Source of the DNA: Paractinoplanes rishiriensis
GTDB lineage: Bacteria; Actinomycetota; Actinomycetes; Mycobacteriales; Micromonosporaceae
Direction: 5' to 3'
NCBI RefSeq assembly: GCF_016862375.1
Contig: NZ_BOMV01000063.1
Span: forward strand, 79,552 to 143,551
Length of the DNA stretch: 64,000 nt
The notes beneath the pieces are model-generated. The model was not told the origin of the DNA and did not search any database. It worked only from the letters and a program-made list of their open reading frames with translations. The translations under genes were made by a program, and so were the position numbers. This document shows positions 7,283-15,647 of the stretch, in pieces. The stretch's first letter is position 1. Each line of letters starts with the position of its first letter.

Positions 7283-10237
7283 TCAGTCCAGGAGCCCGAG
7301 CGCGCGGCCACGGGCGACTGCCTGTGTGCGGCTGTGGACGCCGAGCTTGACGTACACGTGAATTAAATGGGTCTTGATTGTGCTTTGCTCCACGAACAGG
7401 TCAGCTGCCATGGCGGCGTTGGAGCACCCGGCCGCGAGCAGCCGCAGCACCTCCAGTTCCCGTTCCGTCAAAGCATCCACGAGGCCGGACGACGCCGGAA
7501 TTTCGCGCGGCGACGTGCGCAGGTCGGCCAGGAGCGCAGCCATCGGCTCGCCCTCGTCCAGGAACGGCCGGGTGACGCCCTCCGGGTCGGCCTGGGCGAC
7601 CGCCTCGGCCAGCGACCCGAGCGCCCCCGGCCGATCGCCCCGGGCATCGGCGAGCATCGCCCGCAGGATCGCCACCCGGAGCCTGAGCCAGCCCACTCCG
7701 TGCTCCTCGGCGAGCCGCGCGGCAGCGTTCAGGTGCATTTTTGCTTGTTGCAGCAGGGCGATGTCGCCGGTGGCGCGGCCGTGCGCGACGAGGATCCGCG
7801 CCGGAGTGACGAACGCGGCCTCGACGGCGGCGGCGCCGAACCGGAACAGGTCCGGCGGCGCGGTCGGTCCGACCGGAGCGGCCAGGATCAGCGCGACGGC
7901 GGTGGCCGTGTCGCCGCGGGCCAACGCCACCCGCGCTTCGGCCGCCTCCAGCATCCGCACCACCATCACGAACGGCGAGGGCCGGACGAGCGGCCCGACG
8001 TCGGCGAGCACCGCGTCCGCCGCCTCGACGTCGCCCCGGGCCAGATGCAGGCGGACCAGCGGCAGGCTCGCAAGCAGGAGCAGGGGCGGCGCGTTCCCGA
8101 ATTCGCGCAGGGCGGCGATGCCGTCGGTGGCCAGCGGCAGGGCTGCGGTCACGTCGTCCGCGTCGAGCCGAAGCTCGGCCAGCACCGTCCGCAACCGCCC
8201 GAGGATCGAGGGCACGACGTGCTCGCCGGCCCAGGCCAGGGCCGCCTGGCCGGTGTCGAGCGCCCCCCGGCGGGCACCCCGCAGGCTCAGGACGGTGACC
8301 TGTTGGGTGGCCGCCGTCAGGGTGCCCTGGACCAGGCCGGCCGCCCGGTCCACGGCCGCCGCGTCCGCGAACGCCCGTTCGGCGCGGTCCAGGTCTCCCA
8401 GGGCGAGCGCGGCCTGCCCCAGACTGACGCCGGCGATGCCGCGGTAGGCCATGTCGTCCGGCGCGAGGTCGGCCAACGCCCGCTCCGCCCAGTCGATCGC
8501 GCGGTGGGGCGCGGTGTCCGGCACGACGGTGGACAGATACGCGCGGGTGGCGGCGACCGCGCCGCGGACGGGCCCGCCGTCGGCGGCGTCCAGCGCGGAC
8601 TCGGCCGCCTCGAGCCAGGCGGCGGCGGGGTTCAGTTCGACCCGGTGCACCAGAAGCCAGACCCGGGCGAGACAGAGCAACGGCCGAGCGCGTACGAGTG
8701 GCTCGCCCAGCTCGTCGAGCCAGCCCGCCAGCGTCCGGTGGATGCTCATCGTCGCGAACATTTTCGGGATCAGCGCCTCGATCCAGGTCGCGGCGTCCGC
8801 GGCGGCACCGCCGGCCAGCGCGTGCCCGATCGCCTCCGGCAGCAACCCTTCCCGGCCGCACCAGCCGGCGACCCGCCGATGCAGCGCGGCCACCGCATCC
8901 GCACCCTCCTCCCGGGCCAGACGGGCCCGCAGCGCGTCGGCGAACAGGTGGTGGTAGCGGTACCACACCCGTTCGTCGTCCAGCGGCACCAGGAACAGGT
9001 TGGCCCGCTCCAGGTCCTCAAGCGTCTCCTGGCTGTCGCCTCCGCCCTCGGCCAGCAGGGCATCGCACAGCGGGGCACACAGCCGGTCGAGCACGCTGGT
9101 CGTCAGCAGGAAACGTCGCGTCGCCGGCGGTTGCCGATCCAGCACCTCGGCCAGCAGATAATCGGCGACCAGCCGGTGCCCGCCGGTGAATGCCGCCGCG
9201 AACGCGGCCGCGTCGGGCCGGTCGCGCATTGCCAGCCCGGCCAGCTGTAGCCCGGCCGCCCATCCCTCGGTGCGGTCGACCAGCATCGCCACCTGCTCCT
9301 CGGGCAGGCGCAGGCCCAGACCCGTGTCCAGGAACGCGGCCGCCTCGTCGACGCTGAAGCCCAGGTCGGTCGCCCGCACCTCGGCGAGCTGACGGCGGGC
9401 GCGCAGCCGCGGCAGGGGCAGCGGCGGGTCCTCGCGACTGGCGATCACCAGGTGCAGCGCCGGCGGCAGGTGGTCGAGCAGGAACGCGATCGCCTCGTGC
9501 ACGGCTGGGTCGCGTACGAGGTGATAGTCGTCCAGCACCAGCACGCCGGGAGCGGGCAGCCTCGCCACGTCGTTCACCAGCTCGGTGACCACGGCCTCGG
9601 GTCGCAGCGACGGCGCGTCGAGCCAGGCCAGAGCCTTACGTCCGCAGGTAGGCGCGATCGCCTGACAGGCGGCGACAAGGTAGCGCAGCACCTGGTTGAC
9701 CGTCTGGTCACGCTCGTCGAGCGCGAGCCAGCCGACGGGACGGTCCACCTGGGCGAGCCAGGCGGCCAGAAGGCTGGTCTTGCCGGCGCCGGCCGGGGCC
9801 GAGAGCAGCGAGCACCGCGCCACCGCCAGCCCGGCGTTGAGGTGGGCGATCAAACGGGGACGCAGTACGAGGTCGGCCCTGGGCCGGGGAACGAACAGCT
9901 TGGTGGACAGCAGCATGACGCCGCCCCGGTCGGCCAGACCCGCCAGCTTCGCCGCCGCCTCGGCCAGCCGCTCCGGCGTGAGCTCGGCGGCCCGGCCCAG
10001 GTAGACCTTGTGCTTGCGGCCGGCGGCCGTGCGGTACGCGACCCAGTAGGCGCCGCCGCGCTGCCGGCGCTCCTTGCGTGCGGTGTACGCCCCGGCCGCC
10101 GACCGGAACGAGAACGAGCGGGCGGCGTCGTCGGCCAGCCAGGCGAACCACTCGGGTGAGCCCACGGCCAGGCCGGGCGCCCCGACGGTCGCGGTCCCCT
10201 GGAGCAGCCCGCCTACCACTGCGGGGATCCGCGCCAT
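7283..10237 (-). CDS. MalT-like LuxR family transcriptional regulator with extra N-terminal module
   Basis: A 984-residue STAND-type regulator. ATG 10237 (MARIPAVVGG) is preferred over an upstream frame start because residues from there match the family. Order: an N-terminal module of about 70 residues (EWFAWLADD, YWVAYRTAAGRKHKVYLG) resembling the arm-type/AP2-like segment seen in some LuxR proteins; an NTPase with Walker A APAGAGKTS at about 147-155 and Walker B GVLVLDDYHLV; a long TPR-like helical region; and a C-terminal LuxR HTH (LTERELEVLRLLAAG, TIKTHL). MalT relatives are held inactive until an inducer and ATP bind, then multimerise on DNA. The target is unknown. The methyltransferase gene, 118 bases downstream, is a candidate. 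Confidence 0.9.
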   Translation of the reverse strand: MARIPAVVGGLLQGTATVGAPGLAVGSPEWFAWLADDAARSFSFRSAAGAYTARKERRQRGGAYWVAYRTAAGRKHKVYLGRAAELTPERLAEAAAKLAGLADRGGVMLLSTKLFVPRPRADLVLRPRLIAHLNAGLAVARCSLLSAPAGAGKTSLLAAWLAQVDRPVGWLALDERDQTVNQVLRYLVAACQAIAPTCGRKALAWLDAPSLRPEAVVTELVNDVARLPAPGVLVLDDYHLVRDPAVHEAIAFLLDHLPPALHLVIASREDPPLPLPRLRARRQLAEVRATDLGFSVDEAAAFLDTGLGLRLPEEQVAMLVDRTEGWAAGLQLAGLAMRDRPDAAAFAAAFTGGHRLVADYLLAEVLDRQPPATRRFLLTTSVLDRLCAPLCDALLAEGGGDSQETLEDLERANLFLVPLDDERVWYRYHHLFADALRARLAREEGADAVAALHRRVAGWCGREGLLPEAIGHALAGGAAADAATWIEALIPKMFATMSIHRTLAGWLDELGEPLVRARPLLCLARVWLLVHRVELNPAAAWLEAAESALDAADGGPVRGAVAATRAYLSTVVPDTAPHRAIDWAERALADLAPDDMAYRGIAGVSLGQAALALGDLDRAERAFADAAAVDRAAGLVQGTLTAATQQVTVLSLRGARRGALDTGQAALAWAGEHVVPSILGRLRTVLAELRLDADDVTAALPLATDGIAALREFGNAPPLLLLASLPLVRLHLARGDVEAADAVLADVGPLVRPSPFVMVVRMLEAAEARVALARGDTATAVALILAAPVGPTAPPDLFRFGAAAVEAAFVTPARILVAHGRATGDIALLQQAKMHLNAAARLAEEHGVGWLRLRVAILRAMLADARGDRPGALGSLAEAVAQADPEGVTRPFLDEGEPMAALLADLRTSPREIPASSGLVDALTERELEVLRLLAAGCSNAAMAADLFVEQSTIKTHLIHVYVKLGVHSRTQAVARGRALGLLD

Positions 10238-10423
10238 CCCGACCGCCCCGATCTGGCGAGTGAGTACCCAACGTACCCAACGGCCCGCAGCCGGTCGAGG
10301 GCATCGATCGAGCCGGCTCGAAGCTGATGATCCGCAGACACTGCGCGTGGCGGCGAGTGTGTTCAGCAGGTTCGATGTTTTGACCCGCGGCAAGCAAGGG
10401 CGCGGTCTCGATCGTTGCGATGG

Positions 10424-10912
10424 TCAGGAGGCGCGGACGGCGCGGTCTCGGCAGCGGTCCAGGACCACCAGTTTCAGTTGGTCACCGAAATTGCGGGCGA
10501 TCGCGTTGCCGGACAGCCAGCATACGTTCCAGGCGGCCTTGACCGGGTCGGGGTCCAGCGCCCCGGCGATCGCCCGTACCGCGTTCACCTGGGTCAGGAA
10601 CCGCTCGGCGGCTGGTGTGGACGAGGCGGCCAGGCGGTCGCGCAGCTCGGTGACCAGGGTTTCCAGCTCGGTGACCAGGCCGGGACGCGGAGCGGGAGGT
10701 GCGCCGGTCGCGAGTCCGGTGCGCAGGGTCGTCAGTGCCTCGGCCACCGGCGGGTGGTCGCCGGCGCCGGTGTGCACCGCCACCAGCTCGGCGGTCAGCA
10801 CGGTCACCCGGGCCAGCGCGTCGGGGCCGGGGTGGTCGATGAGGTCGCGCAGTTCCGGGTCGGCCAGGGCGGGGTGGTCCTCCTGGCCCGCTGGCACGAC
10901 GTGGTGGGACAT
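10424..10912 (-). CDS. conserved hypothetical helical protein
   Basis: A 162-residue protein, mostly alpha-helical and Ala/Leu-rich, with a His-rich start (MSHHVVPAG). ATG 10912 has a GGCGAG/GAAGG ribosome-site candidate upstream; an upstream GTG-type extension is unsupported. The C-terminal half contains AAWNVCWLSGNAIARNFG and ends in a basic tail. No domain is recognised. It runs in the same direction as the LuxR gene 186 bases downstream and is divergent, by only 32 bases, from the gene at 10945, so the two divergent genes probably share a control region. Confidence 0.55.
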   Translation of the reverse strand: MSHHVVPAGQEDHPALADPELRDLIDHPGPDALARVTVLTAELVAVHTGAGDHPPVAEALTTLRTGLATGAPPAPRPGLVTELETLVTELRDRLAASSTPAAERFLTQVNAVRAIAGALDPDPVKAAWNVCWLSGNAIARNFGDQLKLVVLDRCRDRAVRAS

Positions 10913-10944
10913 TTTCTCGCCTTCCGGTCGGCTACCTTGATGCG

Positions 10945-11427
10945 ATGGATCCGGTGCGGGCACTCGACGACAGCATTCTCGTCGAACGCCACCTGTTCGG
11001 GCTGATGGACCTCGACGTGGCGGGCACGCCTTCGCCGTGGCCGCGGGGGCCGATGCCGCCGGAGCTCGACGTGTGGGTGCAGGCCAACCGCATCGACCTG
11101 CGCAGCACGGGCGAGGATCACGAGGCGGCGGTACGCCTGGAAGCCTGGGACGCGCCGCCCGAGCCGCCCCGCGGTGACGACTGGAACGAGTGGACGGACG
11201 ACGGCGAAACCGAGGTCGCGTTCACGTCCGCCGAGGTGCAGCTGTGGACCCTCACCAGCGGGCCGTCCGGGTCCGCGTTGGTGCTCGGGCCCCCGGCGTA
11301 CATCTATGGGTTGAGGGTTTTCAGCCGCGGTCATGACGTGGTGGCCGAGCTGACCCACGACGGCTCGGACATTCCCGACGGCACCGAGCAGTACGTGTTG
11401 CAGTTCCGCCCGCTGCGCCCGATCTGA
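10945..11427 (+). CDS. hypothetical acidic protein
   Basis: A 160-residue soluble acidic protein beginning at ATG 10945. It has many Trp, Asp and Glu residues and alternating beta-type segments (ELDVWVQANRIDLRS, VQLWTLTSGPSGSALVLG, YVLQFRPL). The all-beta character and size resemble small immunity or cytosolic binding proteins, but no family can be assigned. It is only 32 bases from the divergent helical protein gene, and a strong hairpin overlaps its stop codon. Confidence 0.55.
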   Translation: MDPVRALDDSILVERHLFGLMDLDVAGTPSPWPRGPMPPELDVWVQANRIDLRSTGEDHEAAVRLEAWDAPPEPPRGDDWNEWTDDGETEVAFTSAEVQLWTLTSGPSGSALVLGPPAYIYGLRVFSRGHDVVAELTHDGSDIPDGTEQYVLQFRPLRPI

Positions 11428-11440
11428 GCGCAGCGGGCGG
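11406..11440. terminator. bidirectional terminator overlapping a stop codon
   Basis: A perfect 13-bp stem, 11406-11418 with 11428-11440, has a 9-base loop that contains the TGA of the 10945 gene. The convergent nuclease gene ends at 11449, so one structure can serve both. Confidence 0.8.
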
Positions 11441-11448
11441 ACCGGGCA

Positions 11449-12897
11449 TTACTCCGTGCCGTCACCGCAGTCGACGATCTCGTCGTCCGGCGGGACCGGC
11501 GTTCCGGTCGGCGGTGCGGGCGCGGACCCGGAGGCCCCGAATATCCGCACGTAGAACGGGTCGCTGTCGAGAATCCGGTCGTTGCCGTACCAGACGCCCA
11601 GCCGGCGGCCGGCCTCCTGGTTGTCGTAGGCGGGGATCGGTCGTACGGCGAAATGGTTCTTGTACTGCGCGCCGTCGTACTTGTACCGGGCGGCGCCCTC
11701 GTAGGTGCACGCGAACGCGTATTCGTCGCAGTCCTGGCCCAGGTCGGAGTATCCCGGCCACTGGCTGCGGCAGAACGCCGTCGCCTCGGCGCGGTTGGCC
11801 TTGCGCCGCGACTTGTCGTGGTAGAGCCGGTGCAGCGGGTCGGACGCCGACTCGCCGGCGAGCTGCTTGCCGGCCAGCAGCGGCTGGGTGTCGGCCGGGA
11901 AGTTCTGCGCGTTGTAGATGTTCCAGGCCGAGTAGCTGACCTCGCTGTCGGTGACCGAGTAGCTCAGCCACGGCATGGTGCGGTCGAAGATCGACCCTTC
12001 CTTGTACGGCAGGTAGGTGGCCGAGTCGAACCGCATCCCGCCCTCGGGCAGGTCGCCGCTGGCGTCGGTGAAGCCGGACAGGTCGACCTCGTAGTGCATC
12101 CGGAACACGCCGGTCGCCTTCTGCTCGCCCAGCGCCGGATCCGGTGCCGAGGCCGGCGACACCAGTTGCAGCTTCGCGACCGGGTCGGCGAGCCAGGACA
12201 CGAACGACGAGTCCCGGCTGCTCGGCGACCCCGGCGCGCAGCCACCGGTCCCGCCGCCGGAACACCGGATCTCGACCTCGAAGTCGGAGCTGGTCCGCAG
12301 GAACACGCCGGTCGCGACCAGCCCGTCCAGGATGAAGTCGAAGTCGGCGGTGCGCTCGCCCTGCTTGCCGTACCCGATGGTCATGGCCGTGGCCGCGTAG
12401 GCACCGACCGGCCGGCAGCCCGGCGGGAACAGCGTGCACTCGATGGCGATGCCGCTGACCGCGGTCTTCTGGCAGTACGCGAAGTGGTTCTTGATCCAAC
12501 CCTCGGTCCGGCTCGCGTTGCTGTTGTCCCGGCACTCCGACCGGGTGATGTAGTCATACGGGAACGTGGTCTGCGTGGTGATGTCGCCGGTGTCGGCGAA
12601 CTTCTCACTCCGCGTGCCGTACTCGGCCGTCGGCTTGGTGCGCTGCGGCAGCGTGTCATCGCCCGGCGCCACGCCGAGCCGGTCCAGGTTGCCGTCCCGC
12701 AGCAGGGTCTCGACCATCCGCTTCGGGTTGTCCACCAGCGCCGGGTCGTCGGTCTGATAGGTGATGACCGTCCTGGTGACCTTGTTGTCACCGGGTGCCG
12801 GTGCCGCGCTGACCGGCGTGCCGGTGCTGAAGATCAGCCCGCCCCCGGCGGCCACCACGACCAATGCTCGTACGAATCTTTTTCCGTTGGTCCACAC
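11449..12897 (-). CDS. secreted protein with NucA/NucB-type nuclease domain
   Basis: A 482-residue protein. GTG 12897 was chosen because GGGGGAGAG sits four bases upstream; the frame continues upstream without an RBS. A signal peptide of about 30 residues ends near PVSAAPA. The middle has Cys pairs consistent with a secreted protein. The C-terminal 110 residues match the NucA/NucB deoxyribonuclease domain: DKSRRKANRAEATAFCRSQW, then QDCDEYAFACTYEGA carrying the acidic DE pair, then an NHFAVRPI segment. Bacillus NucA/NucB are DNA-entry and extracellular nucleases, so extracellular DNA degradation is likely. A strong sigma70-like promoter lies about 140 bases upstream. The long middle region is unassigned. 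Confidence 0.78.
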   Translation of the reverse strand: MWTNGKRFVRALVVVAAGGGLIFSTGTPVSAAPAPGDNKVTRTVITYQTDDPALVDNPKRMVETLLRDGNLDRLGVAPGDDTLPQRTKPTAEYGTRSEKFADTGDITTQTTFPYDYITRSECRDNSNASRTEGWIKNHFAYCQKTAVSGIAIECTLFPPGCRPVGAYAATAMTIGYGKQGERTADFDFILDGLVATGVFLRTSSDFEVEIRCSGGGTGGCAPGSPSSRDSSFVSWLADPVAKLQLVSPASAPDPALGEQKATGVFRMHYEVDLSGFTDASGDLPEGGMRFDSATYLPYKEGSIFDRTMPWLSYSVTDSEVSYSAWNIYNAQNFPADTQPLLAGKQLAGESASDPLHRLYHDKSRRKANRAEATAFCRSQWPGYSDLGQDCDEYAFACTYEGAARYKYDGAQYKNHFAVRPIPAYDNQEAGRRLGVWYGNDRILDSDPFYVRIFGASGSAPAPPTGTPVPPDDEIVDCGDGTE

Positions 12898-13037
12898 AGT
12901 TCTCTCCCCCGATTGTTCTGTGCTGGCACTTTCCGGAACGGAAATACGCACGGGGGCCGTCGACGGCATGCCAAAAGGACGGCAGGCAGAAGGAACGTGT
13001 TGCGGCGGATCCCCCGTGTCGCACGCTAACAGGTACG

Positions 13038-13066
13038 TACCCTAGCCAGGGTAATTGGTTCGGTCA
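13038..13066 (-). promoter_or_regulatory. promoter of the nuclease gene with overlapping palindromes
   Basis: On the minus strand TTGACC (13066-13061), 17 bases, then TAGGGT (13043-13038) match an actinobacterial sigma70-type promoter. TACCCT/AGGGTA (13037-13052) and the perfect palindrome GGTACGTACC (13031-13040) overlap the -10 and probable start point, as operators would. The resulting leader to GTG 12897 is about 130 bases. Confidence 0.6.
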
Positions 13067-13111
13067 ATGCCAAAACGACCGTTAATTGTCGATCAAAGGC
13101 CTGGCCAGGGA

Positions 13112-14476
13112 CTACGGGCAGGCCGGGGCGGCAAAGCCGGCGTGTGCGCCGCGGGTGAAACGGCAACCGAATTCCGGCGCCGCCACCACGCGCGGGTTGC
13201 GAATCGCGTCGCCGGGCGGGCGGTGGCCGGTTCTGATCCACTTCGTCAGGTCGTTGAAGCCCTCGATCAGCTCGGCCTGGGTGAATTCGCAATGGCCGTT
13301 GCCGCGAATGGCCCGGGAGACGAACAGCCGGGATTTTCCGTTGCGGGCGGCTCGTTCGGCGTACTCCTGCTCCATGGAAATGGGCACGAACAGGTCACCG
13401 ATGGTGTGCAGGGAGAGGACCGGCACGCGCGGTGCACCGTCCACCCGCGGAATGCCGTTCAGGCCGCGGTCGGCGCGGGCGGTGCGGTGGACCCGGAGCA
13501 CCTCGCGGTTGAGCCGCCACTCGGCCGCGGTCGGCAGCCACTGGTCGGTGCTGCGATAGAAGGTGTGCCGGTTGTCGGTGACGTTGCCGGGCGCGATGTT
13601 CGCGGTGCCGCCGCTGAGGCCGGGGTAGAGGCCGAACAGGAACGGCTGGCCGGTCAGCGGCGGGCCGGACGGCGCCGCGCTCCAGTAGGCGAACGCGCCG
13701 TCGAAGCCGGGCCGCTCGCCGCCGCTGCGCCGCTCCACGACGGCCGACCAGGTGCGACCGGCCGGGGTGAGCGGGCCGAGCGCCGGCTTTATCGTGGCCA
13801 GCTGGGCGGCGTACCGGGCCGGGTAGTCGGCGGCGGGGGAGAGCGGGAACTCGATGTCGACTCCGGCCAGCGCGGCCGCCGTCACGTTGGCGTCCAGGAA
13901 GTAGTCGAACAGTTCGGTGTCGCCCAGCACGCCGCAGTACGGCATGGCGCCGTCGAAGGCGCGCGGGTAGGTCTCGATCGCCACCGCGGTGACGTGCCCG
14001 CCCATCGACGCGCCGGACATGATCACCGAGCCGGCCGGGTGGCCGGTCACCTCGCGGAAGAGCCGGATCAGCGCGTACGAGTCGCGGACGCCCTGGCCCA
14101 CGTCGTAGCCGTTGGTGGCGTAGCTGGAGGCGGCCCACGCGTAGCCCTCGGCGAGGTAGTGCGCGCGCAGTTCGGGGTTGCTCACGTACACCGTCGTGCC
14201 CTGGCCGCGGTAGCCGTGCGCGTACACCACCAGCTTGCCGTTCCAGCGCTGCGGCACCTCGATCCGGTACGCGGCACCGTCCCGGATGCCGGTGTAGGCG
14301 CGGGCGCCGTCGAGCGGGGTGAACGAGCAGTCCGGATCGGTGATCAGGTAACCGGGCTGAGTGGGGCTGGGTACCGGTGCCTCGCACAGCGCGGCTGCCT
14401 GTGCGGGTGCGGGCGCGGCGGCCAGCGAGACGACGAGAGCGAAAGCCGTGGCGGCGTACTTCCACCTGTTGGTCAT
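13112..14476 (-). CDS. secreted alpha/beta hydrolase
   Basis: A 454-residue secreted hydrolase. GGGAGG precedes ATG 14476. Signal peptide residues 1-28 end at AQAA. The fold shows LVVYAHGY (oxyanion region, about 82-89) and the nucleophile elbow SGASMGG with Ser about 157. A late LSLHTIGDLFVP segment probably carries the acidic residue, and GHCEF near the C-terminus supplies a His candidate. It resembles large secreted actinobacterial alpha/beta hydrolases of unknown substrate. It lies 46 bases downstream of the lacI-type gene on the same strand, so it may be co-transcribed and linked to carbohydrate use, but that is inference. Confidence 0.8.
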   Translation of the reverse strand: MTNRWKYAATAFALVVSLAAAPAPAQAAALCEAPVPSPTQPGYLITDPDCSFTPLDGARAYTGIRDGAAYRIEVPQRWNGKLVVYAHGYRGQGTTVYVSNPELRAHYLAEGYAWAASSYATNGYDVGQGVRDSYALIRLFREVTGHPAGSVIMSGASMGGHVTAVAIETYPRAFDGAMPYCGVLGDTELFDYFLDANVTAAALAGVDIEFPLSPAADYPARYAAQLATIKPALGPLTPAGRTWSAVVERRSGGERPGFDGAFAYWSAAPSGPPLTGQPFLFGLYPGLSGGTANIAPGNVTDNRHTFYRSTDQWLPTAAEWRLNREVLRVHRTARADRGLNGIPRVDGAPRVPVLSLHTIGDLFVPISMEQEYAERAARNGKSRLFVSRAIRGNGHCEFTQAELIEGFNDLTKWIRTGHRPPGDAIRNPRVVAAPEFGCRFTRGAHAGFAAPACP

Positions 14477-14522
14477 GGAGTTACCTCCCGGTAACGATCC
14501 AACGACCGGGCATCGAGCGGTG

Positions 14523-15551
14523 TCAAGGGCCGGGCGGAGGAGCCGTGCTCGCCCGCTCGACCAGGATCGTCGGCACCAGGTCGGTGCCGGGCCCGGTGCG
14601 CTCGGCCCGGATCTTCGCCAGCAGGCCCTGTACGCAGCGGCGGCCCACCTCGGCGAAGTCCTGGTGCACCGTGGTCAGCGGCGGCAGGTAGGAGGCGGCG
14701 TCCGGGATGTCGTCGAAGCCGACCACGCTCACGTCCTCGGGCACCCGGCGGCCGCGCTCGTGCAGGGCGCGCAGCACGCCGAGCGCCATCTGGTCGTTGG
14801 CCGCGAAGATCGCGGTGCAGTCCGGCTCGGCGGCCAGCCGCAGGCCGGCCTCGTAGCCGGACGCGGCCGACCAGTCGCCGCGTTGGATCGGCGGCACCGG
14901 GCGGCCGGCCTCCTCGAGCACCTGCCGCCAGGCGAGGGCGCGGCGCTCGGACGAGAACGACTCGGCCGGGCCGGTCACGTGCCACACCGTTCGGTGGCCG
15001 AGGCCGAGCAGGTGCCGGACCGCCTGCCGGGCGCCGTCGGCCTGGTCGGTGTCGACCACCGGGTAGCGGTCGCCGGCGTCCGAGTCGACCACCACCACCT
15101 GCACGCCGGGCGGCAGCGTCAGGTTGGTGGCGTCCAGCAGGTGCACCTCCATGATCACCACGACCCCGTCCACGGCCAGCTCGCCGAGCCGGGTGAACGC
15201 GCCCAGCACGCCGTCCTGGGTGGGCGCCGCCACCGGGATCAGCGTGATCGCGTACCCCTCCAGCGCGGCCTGGGTGGCGATCGCCTCGACGGTCCGGCTG
15301 TTGCCGGTGGTGGACAGCGTGAACAGGATGACGCCGATGGTGCGGAACTCGCCGCGCTTGAGCGCCCGGGCCGCGCTGTTCGGCCGGTAGCCCAGCTCGC
15401 GCATGGCGTCCAGCACCTGCCGGCGGGTGGACTCGACCACGCCGGGATGGCCGGTGGAGACCCGGGACACGGTCTGCGACGAGACACCGGCGAGACGGGC
15501 CACGTCGGCCATCGAGACGCCGCGCGAGCGGCTCCTTGACGATCCCTGCAC
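14523..15551 (-). CDS. LacI family transcriptional regulator
   Basis: A 342-residue LacI/GalR repressor. An N-terminal HTH (MADVARLAGVSSQTVSRV, hinge YRPNSAARALK) is followed by a periplasmic-binding-protein-like ligand domain (IGVILF, VVVDSDAGDRYPVVDTD, AIFAANDQMALGVLRAL, VVGFDDIPDA). The GTG at 15551 gives a 13-residue extension before MADVARL; an ATG at 15512 is the alternative, but neither has a clear RBS. It is divergent from the sugar ABC operon, and two identical palindromic operators lie between them. It almost certainly represses that operon and itself until a galactoside or related sugar binds. Confidence 0.93.
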   Translation of the reverse strand: MQGSSRSRSRGVSMADVARLAGVSSQTVSRVSTGHPGVVESTRRQVLDAMRELGYRPNSAARALKRGEFRTIGVILFTLSTTGNSRTVEAIATQAALEGYAITLIPVAAPTQDGVLGAFTRLGELAVDGVVVIMEVHLLDATNLTLPPGVQVVVVDSDAGDRYPVVDTDQADGARQAVRHLLGLGHRTVWHVTGPAESFSSERRALAWRQVLEEAGRPVPPIQRGDWSAASGYEAGLRLAAEPDCTAIFAANDQMALGVLRALHERGRRVPEDVSVVGFDDIPDAASYLPPLTTVHQDFAEVGRRCVQGLLAKIRAERTGPGTDLVPTILVERASTAPPPGP

Positions 15552-15570
15552 GCGGTGAAACTATCACCCC

Positions 15571-15590
15571 CGATGTTTACGTAAACATCG
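15571..15590. promoter_or_regulatory. LacI-type operator O1
   Basis: A perfect 20-bp palindrome with core ATGTTTACGTAAACAT (15573-15588), 20 bases upstream of the lacI-type start. The central CG is typical of LacI-family sites. Confidence 0.85.
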
Positions 15591-15606
15591 CACCGACGTG
15601 ACGGCC

Positions 15607-15622
15607 ATGTTTACGTAAACAT
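15607..15622. promoter_or_regulatory. LacI-type operator O2
   Basis: A second exact copy of the 16-bp core ATGTTTACGTAAACAT, centred 34 bp from O1 and 26 bases upstream of the first permease start. That is about three helical turns, so two repressor dimers could bind the same DNA face. Confidence 0.85.
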
Positions 15623-15647
15623 CCGGAGGTTCGCGGGAGGTAACAGC

